A DNA stretch of 64,000 nucleotides from Smallanthus sonchifolius (GCA_023525975.1 CM042042.1:6331501-6395500); one strand, 5' to 3'; shown: positions 1-11,629, counted from the stretch's first letter. The notes: generated from the letters alone by a model not told the origin. A program made the numbers and translations.

Positions 1-386
1 TCATCCTTTTGACCGCTAAACTATCCCATAAACTCGGTCAGATGAGACTTCTTCTACATACATGACCCGTTAAATATTTGATGGCCCATTTGCCCATTGC
101 TGACCCGTTTGACTTGTATCCACGGACCCGGTTTAAACCCCGTACCCATCAAGATTCACCCAACAAAATTTTACTATATCATATATTCACTTAAAAGTAA
201 ACTACAACATTGGTTATAATACAAATTAATTATCAACTAAACAATAGCCAACGTCTTGAACAGTATATTACAACTTCAAAAGCAGCAACTGACCAATGCT
301 TCCTTACCCTCTCTTGCTTCCAAGTACACACCAATAAAAGAGAGAGAAATCGGAAAAGGGCGAAAGCGGTGGAAGATGGGAAGCTG
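1..386. other. Intergenic, no gene seen
   Basis: I see no gene or clear transposon boundary here. The first 170 bases carry several GACCCG/ACCCGTTTGAC words, like the subterminal repeats of the hAT-type MITEs elsewhere in the window, so this may be the end of an element cut by the window edge. The short open frames lack any recognisable protein signature. Confidence 0.4.
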
Positions 387-394
387 TTTGGCGG

Positions 395-1421
395 CAGGGG
401 AGGGGGATATAAAGGGGCCAGGGGTGGCCCCGGCCCCCTCCGTTTTTTCCTTTAGTAGTGTAAATTTTCTCGTTTTTGTCCGAAAATTTTTATACGTATT
501 GAGCCGGCCCCTCCTAATTTTTTCCGCTGGAAATTTCTTGGCCCCCTCTAATTTTTTGGCTCTAAAAATTTCAATTCAATAATATATTCAGATTGATTCG
601 ATAATTTATCAGTATGGATTTTTTTTTAAAAAAAAGAAAAGAAAGTTTATGCATTTAAAAAATAAAAGTGTAAATTTAGGGGGGGATGAAATTTTCAAAT
701 AAATCACCCTAAAATTCTTTGCCCCCTTTTCCTTTTCGTAAATCATGTCCTCTTTCCCCAAACACACTCAAATCTCAAATCTGAAATCCCCCATCTGCCT
801 CCTGCCCTCGCCGCCGCCGCTGCTCGTCGCTCGCCACCAGCCCACCGCTTCAGTCCTCACTTCTTCAGTCCTTCACACACCCAATTCTTGGTAAAGTACT
901 AACTTAGAAATTAGAATTATTACTTATGGATTATGATTCATTGATTTGATAATTTAAAGTATGATTCATGGATTGTTACTAACTTAGAATTGTGAAGTAT
1001 TAGGATTAGAAACTTATGGATTATGATTTATGAATTAGGATTATTGATAATGAACAAGAGAAAAGTTGCTTAATACAATCCTATTGTTTTTTTTGGTCAG
1101 ACATAAAATGGGAAAGATGAAAAGTTTAACTATTAATTCTTTTTACAAAAGAATTAAGGATGAACAAGAGAAAAGAAAGTATGATGAACAAGAGAGTAAA
1201 CGCCGGACTGGGTTGTAATTCTTCTTCCAGGTACTTACTATTTTTCTCTCGCATCATCATAGATAATTAGATATTTAAAGTTATTTATTGTTGATTTGTT
1301 TGACCCGACTTGAATTGAATCGTCAACCTGAACACATAATCCGAAAATAGCGCTAGGAAAAAAAATTTGTGTCTCGTGACTTTCGACCCCCCGCTACTTA
1401 TTTTTTCAAGTTCCGCCACTG
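395..1421. mobile_element. Non-autonomous hAT-type transposon (CAGTGGCGGA-terminus family)
   Basis: The right end reads (reverse complement) CAGTGGCGGAAC and the left end CAGGGGAGGGGG. The copy is flanked by 8-bp direct repeats, TTTGGCGG at 387-394 and TTTAGCGG at 1422-1429 (7 of 8 match), the size expected for hAT. Inside, around 1108-1215, is a short frame reading MGKMKSLTINSFYKR, then lysine/glutamate-rich residues and a stop. It resembles the N-terminus of TTF-zinc-finger hAT transposases, so this is probably an internal-deletion derivative. The left terminus is diverged and G/C-rich. A second element with the same right terminus is at 15795-16603. Confidence 0.65.
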
Positions 1422-1610
1422 TTTAGCGGCAGCGGCAAATGGTATTGAGCAACAATTTCTCTTTACGATTCGGTGGAGGTGCGCGTCCGTGCGATGGCGG
1501 AGAATCGGATATGACGGTGGTGGTTCTGTTGGTTGAGCAAACAAATAAGACCGAGACCCTTTCCATCTATAGTAAGAAAAGAAGTTTTATTACATTTATT
1601 TCTTGGATAA

Positions 1611-1846
1611 TTCCCAAAATAAATACATGACTTTTTAATTTTCTCAAACTGAATATTGACTTTTCAATTCTTACTACATGAACATACATGATAAATTGGT
1701 CGGAACATTGTTGATTTTTGCCGGAATATTTAAAAATCGCCAAAACATTAGTGATTTTCTGGTAAATTTGTCATGTTCATTTAGTGAGAATTGAAAAATC
1801 ATTATTATTTAGTTTGAGGAAACTGAAAAGTGATGTTAATTTTGGA
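1611..1846. mobile_element. Fold-back MITE
   Basis: The two halves are inverted copies of each other over about 90 bases with some mismatches (for example CTCAAACTGAATATTGAC against its mirrored counterpart near 1805-1830). The centre near 1720-1745 also pairs. There is no coding capacity. The target duplication is unclear, so the superfamily is open. Confidence 0.6.
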
Positions 1847-2045
1847 AGTTTTTTTTCTTATTTCTAGGTTTTTTATCACTGGAGAAGAGAATGTTAGTTT
1901 TCCTGGGAACAAAATCCCCACCCCTACTACAACCGTTGACATCCACCGAATTTGAACTGCAAGGGTGGGTAGAGTGGGGTGGTCGACGACAGTGGAGGCG
2001 GTAGACGAGGTTGGAGGCGGTAGGTCGACGAAGGAGGACTAGCAT

Positions 2046-2942
2046 ATGTATGTATCAAATGCGAACACCGGAACCCAGACAAGATCTCGGGTAAATGGTG
2101 AGACTATAACCGCAAGCTTACTAAGTTTAACAACTTTTACAACAAACACTACAACAATCGTAAAAGTGGTCAAAGTGACCACGATATATACTTAGAAGCT
2201 TGTGAGGAGTACAAAGTCGTAGTGGGTTCGGCTTTTAATTCACATAAATCATGGGAGATTAATAGAAAATCTCCCAAATGGGGATGTTCTCGCATCTAAA
2301 CGAACTAAAACGTCGTCTACCGGCGATTATTCGCCTGGTATCAATTCAAGAATTAATCTGAATGATACCGATGACGAAGTTGAAGCACCGGTTCGTCCGC
2401 CCAAAAGAAACAAAGGTAAACGGGTTGCTTCTTCGTTAACACCGAACACCTGCTTTGAAAAATTAGACTCGAAGCTTGAAAAACTACTTTGTTTTAAACA
2501 AGATAAACAACTATAAGAAATCAAGTTTCTAAGTATGAACTTCGACCACCTTACCGGAGCTGCTCGTAAACTAGCGGAGATGCGAAAAAAAGAAATATAC
2601 GAACGCCAAAACATAAACAACGAGGATGATGACGAGTAGTTTTTTTTTATTTTTATGAATGTAGGTTTTTTTTTACATAAATTTCGTTTTTATAATTTTT
2701 TAATGTAGTTTTTCTTTTAATTTTTTTAATGTAGTTTTTTTAATGAATGTACCTTTTTAATTACTTTAATTGTATTTTATTTGTATTTAGTTAAATTATT
2801 AGTTAATGAATTAAAATTAAATGCAGGGCGTGAAACCACTACGCACCTTAGTGAAAATGGGCAGTGAAAACTCATGTGTGATGATGTGGCGTTGACATAG
2901 AGTGGCGTGAAAAGGAGGGGCGTTAAACCATTAAGTATAGCC
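2046..2942 (+). pseudogene. PIF/Harbinger transposon ORF1 remnant (SANT/NAM-associated protein) with 3' terminus
   Basis: Translating 2090-2640 in shifting frames gives pieces such as DYNRKLTKFNNFYNKHYNNR, LEACEEYKVVVGSAF, KSWEINRKSPKWGC and later LTGAARKLAEMRKKEIYE. These match the plant SANT/NAM-associated protein that is ORF1 of PIF/Harbinger transposons. The frame is broken by an in-frame TGA just after KW near 2096, a shift near 2290 and a TAA near 2516, so it is dead. The DDE transposase ORF is absent. The segment 2822-2942 looks like the 3' terminus: it ends in GCGTTAAACCATTAAGTATAGCC followed by TAA, fitting the Harbinger 3-bp target. The left terminus was not found. Confidence 0.6.
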
Positions 2943-3269
2943 TAATCAATTTTAAACCTTTAAAAAATGTGTTCATCTTGTGTTTGCATTTTTCTGTTTT
3001 CCCTTTTTAATATATTTGTTGCAGTTTACTTTTCTAAGTGACAATTCAAACCAAACCAAACCAAACCACAGATGGAGAAAAAAGTGCATTGCCTGTCAAA
3101 ATGAACACTAAAAAGTTGGTTACCCTGATTTAACATAATTATATTATAAGTAAACAATTTGTGTGGTGGGAAATCAAATTAGTTCCTTCTTTTAGAGATT
3201 CTTAGTTCTTTCTTTTAGAGATTCTTTTCCTTTTTTAAAAATTAATTTGGTAGGCTTTTGATATTTCTA
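2943..3269. other. Intergenic
   Basis: No gene seen. It contains a short run of about four CCAAA units near 3047-3068 and a direct repeat of TTCTTTTAGAGATTCTT near 3187-3226. Confidence 0.4.
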
Positions 3270-3475
3270 TTTTTTTTAACGGCGATGGCTTAACTGGCAC
3301 GTCCCACCAGGGGATGTTTGTACATGAGTCTACCCGAACATCACCCAAGGAATTCGAAATCTGCAGAGGGTGTTCCTAGTTTTTATGAAGTACATCTTGC
3401 AAGATTCGAACCCATGACCTCCACATAGAGGAAACCCTTTGAGAAAACCCTCCTGACCACCAAGACAGAACATTA
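3270..3475 (-). mobile_element. tRNA-derived SINE (minus strand)
   Basis: On the minus strand the copy begins with a box-A-like TTGGTGGTCAGGAGG near 3455-3470, has a good box B GGTTCGAATCT at 3412-3422, and ends in GCCATCGCCGTT followed by an A run (plus-strand T run at 3271-3277). This is the internal Pol III promoter plus A-tail of plant SINEs. A tiny insertion at 32547-32607 ends in the same GCCATCGCCGTT plus A tail. No clear target duplication was found. Confidence 0.65.
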
Positions 3476-3479
3476 ATGA

Positions 3480-3551
3480 CACCTTGTGACACGTTAAACC
3501 GTAAATAAATTAAACCCGTCACCTTGTGACACGTTAAACCGTAAATAAATT
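3480..3551. repeat. 40-bp tandem duplication
   Basis: The block ACCTTGTGACACGTTAAACC plus GTAAATAAATT occurs twice, at 3481-3511 and 3521-3551, spaced 40 bp apart and essentially identical. It abuts the 5' end of the neighbouring SINE. Confidence 0.8.
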
Positions 3552-4813
3552 TAATCTCCTTGAAACTATATAATATAAAACCAAAACATTTACGTCAAAA
3601 ATAATCAAACATAAAATAAGAATAAAAAACCTAAAGCTAAAAAAAGATGACCAAAAAAATTGACAAAACGATACTGACACATGTTTTACATTGACGAAAA
3701 TTCAAAAAGTTTATTTGGTTCCCGTTTTAAGTAAATAAACTAAATGAATCATCTCGCAAAATGCATCAACGGATAAACTTTTTTCAAATGAATACGCTAA
3801 AAGTATCATTAATATCCATAAATAATGTATTCACCAATAAATACACTAAAATATCATCAATATGTAATTATGATGTTATCAATTATGACTGATGATTCAC
3901 TTAATTGTAAAATGTCGCCTCTCTCTCTCTCTCTCTCTCTCTCATGTAGGTCGTTTCATATGCAGAATGATTTTTGTGTCTGAAGCGTACAAATGTAACA
4001 TCCTGTTTTCAGGGATAAAGATATACATTCGTTTAAATCTTGATCAGAAACGTTTTATTTACCGTTATAATTATACTAGCTTTAACCCCGTATGTTACAC
4101 GGGTTAAAACATTAAATATTATATTAATAAATATTTTAACAAATTTTTTATACAAATTTGATATTGTATTTGTAACTTTCATTTTGTTACATGTTAAGAT
4201 TATATGGATGAAAGTAATCAAAACATCAAAAAATAAATTTCATAATAGCATTACTGTTACATTGTCTAAACCATTTTTTCATCAATATTTCTTAATAGCA
4301 TGACTAGAACACGGAAAAGATGATTTGATTGACGGATACTATTTGTACTTGTATGCGAAAAATCTCTAATTAAATAATAATAATAATATACAAATAAAAT
4401 TTAAATTTTAACAATATATCGTCTTTTAAATTCAAAATTTAAAACTCCAAATTTTAAAAATTTCACTCCTTAATATTTTGACATAATTAAATTTAAAATT
4501 CTAAAATTAAAACTAATAAATTAGAATTGAAAATTGTAAACATATTTTTTTTTAAAAAAATCTGGTCATTTAAAAAATTAAAATTTAAAATATAATACAC
4601 TTTAAAAATAAATATTTGCAAGTTTCGTAATTTTATTAAAAAGAAGTATTAAAATTTATAAATGAAAATAAAAAATTTATTTATAAATATCAAATTTAAA
4701 AAAAGTACTAATTAAATATCAGTAAACTTTATTCTAACACATATTTATTTAAGATTCCTATTTTTTAATTCTTAATTTTTTTAAAATATTAACTTTTGAT
4801 GATAATTTAAAAA
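3552..4813. other. AT-rich intergenic DNA with a (CT)n microsatellite
   Basis: No gene seen. A CT microsatellite occupies 3918-3943. Near 4080-4112 is the motif CCCCGTATGTTACACGGG, the head of an AT-rich dispersed family seen better at 5866-7010 and 61118-61552. The remainder to 4804 is very AT-rich. Confidence 0.5.
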
Positions 4814-5343
4814 GGATTATTGGATTTTAATAATTCACCTTTTACCAATTGGCCTGTAATAATACCAACTAAGAATATTCTTACCACTGGTCCCTACTTT
4901 CAAACTATTTTTTATATTGGACCCCCTGTTAAAAAAACTTAACGTCGTTAGAGTTTATATGACGTGGACATTTGCAAACTGCCGGAAAGTCGAGCCAAAC
5001 TAGCAGTGGTCTCATGTTGGCTTTTGAAATTGACTTTGGTAGTGTTTAACCGGTTTTGTTAAACAATCGTTGTCTCTGTTTGGACTTTTCGGACCCGCAA
5101 GACCAGTTAAACACCACCAGATCCAATTTCAAAAGCCACCACGAGGCCACTGCTAGCTTGGATCGACTTTCCGGTGGTTTGCAGATGTCCACGTCATATA
5201 AACTCTAACGGCGTTAAGTTTTGTTAACGGGGGGTCCAATGTAAAAAAATAGTTTGAAAGTAGGGACCGGTGGTAAGAATATTTTCAGTTGGGATTATTA
5301 TTGGCCAATTGATAAATGTGAGATTATTAAAATCCAATAATCC
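4814..5343. mobile_element. Long fold-back MITE, MULE-like
   Basis: This 530-bp element is almost entirely one imperfect palindrome with arms of about 260 bp and a small centre near 5070-5085. Its ends are GGATTATTGG and CCAATAATCC. It is flanked by a perfect 9-bp direct repeat ATTTAAAAA (4805-4813 and 5344-5352), the duplication length of Mutator-like elements. There is no coding capacity. The arms contain the word GACGTGGACAT in both orientations. The terminal 50 bases resemble those of the fold-back element at 15494-16676. Confidence 0.8.
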
Positions 5344-5352
5344 ATTTAAAAA

Positions 5353-5865
5353 AAGTGGGGAGCCAATGGTAATAATGATAAATTGATTTGATAAAATGTT
5401 TAATTATGTAATTTTTCGAATAAAAAATGCGAAATATGAAAGTATTAAATGAAGAATATAAATATGATTTTAGGGGGAAATTTTGAGAGAGTGAATGTGG
5501 TGATCCTAAGTAGCAAAATCATTTAGTCTTTTATTAGAAGAGATTATGATTTATAAGACATTGCATATATGTAATTATTTATATTTTACATATATAGCAT
5601 TCTAGGGAAGTGTTCAAATACTAACCAACTTTTTATGTGATAACCGTGCTAACCACTATAAAACAATTATATAATTTATAAATTATTTTTTTTTAATTAT
5701 TAAAATAGTATTTAAATATTTTAAATAAATTTTGTATAAAAAATTATTAATGTTTGAGGGATTTTGAAAATTAATTCCTTTTATGTTTATATTACGTATA
5801 TGTAAGTATGTATTTGTTCGTTACATGAAGAATTAATTCCTTTTATGTTTATATTACATATTAGG
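5353..5865. other. AT-rich intergenic DNA
   Basis: No gene seen. The phrase AATTAATTCCTTTTATGTTT followed by ATATTAC occurs twice, near 5770 and 5830, a small local duplication. Confidence 0.4.
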
Positions 5866-6114
5866 TTAGTATCACGTGTATTACACATACTAAATAAATG
5901 TAATGTTATATAATTAGTAATAAAAAAATTATGTTTTAAAAAACCCGTGTATTACACAAGTTAAATAAAATTTTACGTAACAGTTATAAATTATGTTAAG
6001 TTAATTTTTAAAATATTTTTTTAGCTGAGTATTAACTTTTTTTATGTAACTGATAAATGTTAATTCATATTAAACTTTAGAAATCTGGTGTATTACACGT
6101 GTTAAATAAATGCA

Positions 6115-6145
<31 letters not shown>

Positions 6146-7010
6146 GTAATAAAGATTTACATATTACATATTAATTAAAAACATTTTACATATTTAGTAA
6201 TAAAGATTTATATTTTACATATTTAATATATCAAATATTACGATCAAAGGTGTTAAAGTACAGTTAGTTGGGTTCGTTTTGCACCTTGGTGGCAGAATCA
6301 GTTGAACAACATGTTAAAGCGTAGTTAGTTGGATGCCGTGAGGGCATTAATAGTTGGTTTTTAACAAAGTGAAGTCATCAATCCAAGAATATTGAAGATG
6401 TTATATCTTAATTGTTCTTTTGGATAAACAACAGATCCAAAATGCTCGTGATGTTATAATCTAGTAACATTAATAATGAGAATACAAGGAAAATACAAAA
6501 AAAGATAAAATGAATCTAAAACTAAAATAACTAAATTAACAAAATTTAATTAACAGAATTATTTAATAAGGTTAGTGAGCTCGATTTAAATTGTTACAAA
6601 AATAAAACGATTAAACTAAAAAGTCAATTTTAAACTTGTAAACTAAAATGGTTATTTATGTCAAATCACATGAACTAAAACCATATTTAACTCTAATATT
6701 TATAATTATTAGGTTAAAATCTCGTGTATTATACGGATTGAATAAATATAATATTATATATTAAATAATAAAAGACTCATGTTTTATACGGGTTGAATAA
6801 ATCCGTCAAATACAATATAACATGTTGAAAATACACTTGCAAAATATGTCAGAAAATTTATTTACATAAAGATTAGAAATTTCTTTAAATATATATTATT
6901 ATTATTAAAAAATAAAGATATATTTAATAAAAAAAGACAAAAAAAATTTATTAAAAATAAATATAAAGGTAACCCGTGTCAGTAAAAACCTTTATTTATT
7001 ACACTCCTGA
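5866..7010. repeat. AT-rich dispersed repeat with CGTGTATTACACG head and AAAACCTTTATTTATTA tail
   Basis: The stretch carries several copies of a near-palindromic motif of the type CGTGTATTACACG(G)GTTGAATAAA (near 5875, 5945, 6088, 6722 and 6778) and ends near 6990 with AAAACCTTTATTTATTA. The same head and tail appear at 24588-25147 and 61118-61552, so this is a family rather than random AT-rich DNA. It includes an (AT)n run at 6113-6142. No protein is encoded. Superfamily unknown; the copy here may be several overlapping insertions. Confidence 0.55.
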
Positions 7011-7012
7011 TT

Positions 7013-7429
7013 TTATTACAGTGTGTCACTGAGGTTTGATAAATACAATAATTAGAAAAACATAATTCCATTAAAAAAATAATTAAAGCAAATAAACGAG
7101 GATATTTTGGTAATTGTAGCCAACTTGAGGGCACATGCCTAGGAACTTGTTGCTAGGGCAATATCCAAGACACCAAAGTATTGTCATATCCATCTGCTGC
7201 ATGCTGTAAACCGGAACTAGATCAAACTCCAATGATTCCAGGTACTGCACTTACTGCACAACGTACAACACTGTAACTTTCGTCCATTCATAGCTCCTCA
7301 ACATGTGGCCGAGTGTTTCTTACAGATCATCATCTTCAAAAACCCTAAAATTCAACTACCAGTTTCACTGCAAAGTAATCAAGGTTAAGCAATTATATTC
7401 AGGAATATATGAGTCAAAGAATAACTTGT
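7013..7429. other. Intergenic
   Basis: No gene recognised. 7130-7330 is less AT-rich than its surroundings and could be part of the primary transcript of the MIR319 gene downstream on the minus strand, or an old exon; I cannot decide. Confidence 0.3.
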
Positions 7430-7900
7430 TTTTCTTTCTGAAAAACAAGAAATATTTAAGTTTATGAATAAAGGTTAAGTTAATGTTTAGTAAAGTAATT
7501 GAGAAAAAGATTTTAAGGAAAAGATATAAACAAACCTTAAGTATATGATTCATTGCATAATCTTTGATATGAACTTATTAATTAAATATTTAAGAAAAAC
7601 AAGAAATATTTATGTATTATTAATAATTTAAAAGGTTAAGTTAATGTTTGGTAAAATAATTGAGAAAAAGATTTTAAGGAAAAGATATTAACAAACCCTG
7701 AGTATATGATTCATTGCATAATCTTGATATGAACTTACTAATTAAACATTTAAGAAAAACAAGAAATATTTAAGTTTATGAATAATTTAAGGCCACGTTA
7801 ATGTTTAGTAAAATTATAATTGAGATAAAGATTTAAGGAAAAGATATTAACAAACAAACCCTAATTATGATTCTTGATATGAACTAATTAATTAAATATT
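7430..7900. repeat. Three-copy tandem repeat, about 155-160 bp unit
   Basis: The block starting near AAAACAAGAAATATTTA and containing AGTTAATGTTTAGTAAA, GATTTTAAGGAAAAGATAT and GATTCATTGCATAATC recurs at about 7442, 7597 and 7757. The third copy is the most diverged. No open frame is maintained across copies. Confidence 0.8.
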
Positions 7901-8039
7901 TAAATATATATTTATTAAACCTAGAATATAAAGTTATGATTTAAACTTGATAATAATTCTTATGAAACTTTTACAACTTTAAGTAGCTTTTAAAAGCATG
8001 AAACTTTGATAAATATGAAATAAATATTGATATAAAAAT

Positions 8040-8225
8040 GAAATAAAAGGGAGCTCCCTTCAGTCCAAGTACAGGAAACTTAAGATCCAATTTGTCTCCG
8101 GCATCATTCAATCATTTACTAAGCATCATAGGCAGATTTTGGCTTAGTATTTGGGTGAATGAGTCAGGAGCTAATTGATATCTTATTGTAGCCCATGAGT
8201 GGACTGAAGAAAGCTCTCTTTCTAG
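8040..8225 (-). ncRNA. MIR319: miR319 precursor
   Basis: On the minus strand, positions 8068 to 8048 read the 21-nt mature miR319, beginning TTGGACTGAAGGGAGCTC and ending CCT. The opposite arm, 8218 to 8199 on the same strand, reads GAGAGCTTTCTTCAGTCCAC, the typical miR319 star side. The arms continue to pair inward: ACTCATTCACCCAAATACTAAGC against GCTTAGTAAATGATTGAATG, and AGCTCC against GGAGAC, giving the long stem with the mature strand on the 3' arm that is characteristic of MIR319. miR319 guides cleavage of TCP transcription-factor mRNAs that control leaf growth. A TATA-like run lies upstream at 8481-8490. MIR159 is related, but its mature sequence starts TTTGGATTG and does not fit. Confidence 0.93.
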
Positions 8226-8480
8226 CCATCGATCAAAACCCTAATAACAAGAAAAAAAAACAACAATTCATATAGATGCCTTGAAGCAAAAGTAGATAGA
8301 TATTCATAACAAAAGCTCAAGTGGATCCAGATTTTGAACATCCCATGTGACGATCATCAAGCTACATGAGAGCTTTAATGAATTGTGTTTGAATGTTATT
8401 AGTGAGAGATAGATGGATAGAGATGGCAACAATGATATGTGTTTGAATGTTATAAGTTCTTGGGTTCTTTCAAGGACCGC

Positions 8481-8490
8481 TATATATATA
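8481..8490 (-). promoter_or_regulatory. Probable TATA box of the MIR319 gene
   Basis: TATATATATA about 265 bases upstream of the star arm on the minus strand, suitably placed for Pol II transcription of the pri-miRNA. Start site not proven. Confidence 0.4.
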
Positions 8491-8789
8491 CACAGAAGAT
8501 GACCATGGCTGGAGTGCTGGACAAAGTGGTTGTATATAAAATAATGAATCGCTACATTAATAGCGCTGTGTGTGCGTTCGCTGGTGTTGGAGGCCTTTCG
8601 TCAATGTGTTTACTTAGTAATCGTTTAATCGGGCTTATAGTATTCGTTGGATACAAAAAAGAGAGAAAAAACATAGTGAGTTTTTTAAAAACATTTTGAC
8701 AACTCCAACCGTTATGTAAAAGTCTAAAAACTATGTAAGGATGACATTATTTTTTCACAAATATAATAGGTTTGTTAGGTGATTAAACT

Positions 8790-9128
8790 ATTTGTCAATG
8801 AGTTGTTAGTGGAGTGGTAAAGAAAAGACATGATGTTGCTTGTGACCTAGGTTCAATTCCTGGCCCCCATTAATTTTTGAGGCATGCAAATGAGTTTTAG
8901 TTTTTAGGCTGATGCATCAAGGTTTTACCCACGTCGATCCAGGCTTCGAGCCTCGGCTCTCCCTCAACCCCGGAAGGAGCCGTATTGGGTGGGATTTTTC
9001 CTTCGATGCTCTCCAACTTTGACGCCAAGTGGATCCGGTTAAAACAACATATTGGTCGGAGTTGGACGAGACTATCCCATGTGACGGGGGTGTGACGTCA
9101 CAACATTCAATGTTCGCCGTTAAAAAAA
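8790..9128 (+). mobile_element. tRNA-derived SINE with 13-bp target duplication
   Basis: Perfect direct repeats AGGTGATTAAACT flank it (8777-8789 and 9129-9141). Near its 5' end are a box-A-like TTAGTGGAGTGG and a box B AGGTTCAATTCC near 8848-8862; the 3' end is TTCGCCGTT plus an A tail. At 339 bp it is long for a plant SINE. Its 3' tail resembles that of the LINE at 16783-17247 (GACCGTT plus A), suggesting shared retrotransposition machinery. Confidence 0.85.
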
Positions 9129-9141
9129 AGGTGATTAAACT

Positions 9142-10286
9142 TTTTTTTTTAACAAAACGTTAATCAATACCATTCCTTAATAGAAATACATATGTTGTAA
9201 GTAACTTATTTAAGTTTTCTTATCTTAATATATTTATTATCCAAGTATTTAATACTTAAAATTATGTAAATTATTGTCTCCAAGTTCTTTTGATGATAAA
9301 GAAGCATGAATTGTCAATCCAACTAACAGAAACGAGGGATATTAAGCATAAAGACGAGATGGATGATTGGTGGTGGTCTGGTATCCCTTTATGTAACTTC
9401 ACAAACTCTCCTACCAACATTTTAACATCTTGCGATAATAACACCCTTCATTCGGTTGAGTGATTTAACTAGATGGGACATACTTTTCCTAAGCAAAATA
9501 ATTATCTTTTCATGAAGGTCTTCATGTCTCAAGACTCTAGTCAATCTCGAGATTAGAGGCATGGACCTTTACTTAATTAATTCGAAGAGTCTTGGGCAAG
9601 TTTATGGATAGACTCGCATTCTTTACTAGTTTCACATGCACGTTTACATTCGCTTAGGGATGAAAATGAGTCTGGCTGGTTTAGGACGAGCTTGAAAATC
9701 CCAATCCAATCCCATGAGGTACCCTATTAGACCACCAATAGTGGATTGGGAGTGATCTCCACGTCGGCAATGTCTTTCACGCCAACACTCATCTTCCCCA
9801 ATTTGCCCCACTACCACGCCTTGCCCCACTGCCTGTGGTCTGAACAACGCCTTGCCCCACTGCCCATGGTTTGAACCACGCCTTGCCCCTTCGAGCCCCA
9901 AAAGTGGCTGCCACTTTGGATGAGGGCGTTAACTGTTCACAAGTTTTCCTACGTGTATTATCAATCATTATCGTTTATGGTTTTATATGATTCAGAAACT
10001 CGATGAATTTCCTTTAGCAGAAACTCAATCTAAAACGCACTCAAAAAGTGAGTTCAATACTGAATACTTTGGTACAATTCTAATAGTTTCATTTTTTTTG
10101 TCATTCCAAACTTCTAAGAACTCAAAATACAATTTTTTTTATTTTTTTTTTAATTTCGGTTTCAATTTCACGTAGAGCAGTATCATATCAGTTTTGAATA
10201 ACCGTTCGCAAATCTATGATAGATTTAATAATTGACCCTGTACTAAATATCATAACCGTCCTAATCCCTATCCAATTTATCCTCCT
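9142..10286. other. Intergenic with a short GC-rich tandem repeat
   Basis: No gene recognised. At 9813-9890 a unit of about 32 bp built on ACGCCTTGCCCCACTGCC is repeated two and a half times; the frames through it look like repeat translations rather than proteins. The rest is AT-rich. Confidence 0.5.
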
Positions 10287-10566
10287 GAGCCTTCACAGTA
10301 GCATCCTTATAATTACACTAAAATCACTACATTTTATCTATTCTTTTTAATCAAATATTATCTTTTTATACATTTATCATTTCCTCTTCTCTCTCCTTCA
10401 TTCACAATCACTTCAAAAAATATTAAAAAATTTATGCAAGTGAAAAGTGTTTCCTCCAAATTTACAAAAATGTATATCTTTTTTATCTCTTTTCTCCACT
10501 TTAAAGCACCTTATAAAATATAATTAACTCACTCATATAAATATAGGAAACCTGCTATGAGTGCTC
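10287..10566. mobile_element. Tourist-like MITE, copy 1
   Basis: Shares terminal GAGC and internal blocks (ATAATTACACTAAAA, CACAATCACTTCAAAAAATA, AGTGTTT) with the copies at 12267-12563 and 17342-17637. Its left terminus is diverged and the 3-bp duplication is not preserved. Confidence 0.65.
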
Positions 10567-10797
10567 TAAATATTATAAACCCAAATCTAGGTTTTTTTGT
10601 AATCCCCTTGAGCATGACACTAGTTTTGAACTATTAGTAATAATCTTTCTGTGATTCTAAAGGTTGACCAACCTAGTTCTTTTTGTGTGATCCTACCAGA
10701 GCAAGAGGAAGAGTACCGACATGTTTAAAACATCAATGTATATTTTATGAAAAATGTTTTATGTAAAAGTTATTTCATATATTGATTTAATTGAAAT

Positions 10798-11629
10798 TAG
10801 GGGTGTTCAAAAAATTCTGAATCCGAAACCGAACCCGAATTATCCGAAAATTCGAATATCCGAATTTTTGGATTCGGATAGTGATTTTCGGATATTTCGG
10901 ATATCCGAAATATTATATTTAGTTATTTTTATTTATTTACTATATTTTAAATATATATATATAACGATAAATCATTGAAAAAACCCCTAATGTCATTCTC
11001 ATCTGCTGATGTGCTCCGCCGACGCTTGCGTTCCGAATATTGGGTTTTGAAAACGCTGGGTTTGATGACGCCGGAAAACGGTGGGTCCGATGAAGACGAT
11101 ATGGCCTGTAACTTGGAATTAAAAGATCAAACACTGGGGGATTTTTAGAGAAAAAATTAAAGATTTTGTGGGTTTGCTATTCTGGATATTTGTTGGAGTT
11201 ATTGTTTGTAAATAGATCTGGAAAATCAAGTGGATTAAAGGGACAATGGATATTTGATCGATTTTTGTTTGGTAATTGCTAGGTCGTCGGGTCTAGTTCA
11301 GGGAGGTCCAAAGACGATGGTTCAAGTTCCATGTGTATGAGATATATACGTATTCCGACTGCCACCCGCCGCCGTTCCGGCTTGGCGAATTCCGACTGCC
11401 ACCGCCTGCCTCCCTGTTCTAGTGTTCTACGATGAGTTGAGACCACTATTTTTGAGGGAATTCTATACCAGCACAGATGCTTAGATTTTCTTTTTTTGGA
11501 TTTCGGATATCCGGTTTACTATCCGAATCCGTATCTGAAATTTCGGATACGGATTCGGGTAGTGAAATCAACTATCCGAAATTTTCGGATATCCGAAATT
11601 CGGATTTCGGATGGTTTTGAACACTCTTA
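10798..11629. mobile_element. Non-autonomous hAT with ATCCGAA subterminal repeats, copy 1
   Basis: Terminal inverted repeats TAGGGGTGTTCAAAA and (reverse complement) TAAGAGTGTTCAAAA, flanked by a perfect 8-bp duplication ATTGAAAT (10790-10797 and 11630-11637). Both ends carry dense ATCCGAA / TTCGGAT words in both orientations, the arrangement of transposase-binding subterminal repeats in hAT elements. The 832-bp body encodes nothing recognisable. A 432-bp relative lies at 33710-34141. Confidence 0.88.

Noticed and set aside
210..582. Overlapping open frames of 81 and 108 codons at the window start
   Set aside because: They read through the left end of a hAT-type element and have low-complexity, unrecognisable translations.
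2327..2620. 97-codon minus-strand open frame
   Set aside because: It is a shadow of the Harbinger ORF1 remnant on the plus strand.
8439..8699. 86-codon open frame upstream of MIR319
   Set aside because: Lies over the MIR319 promoter TATA region with no recognisable protein signature.
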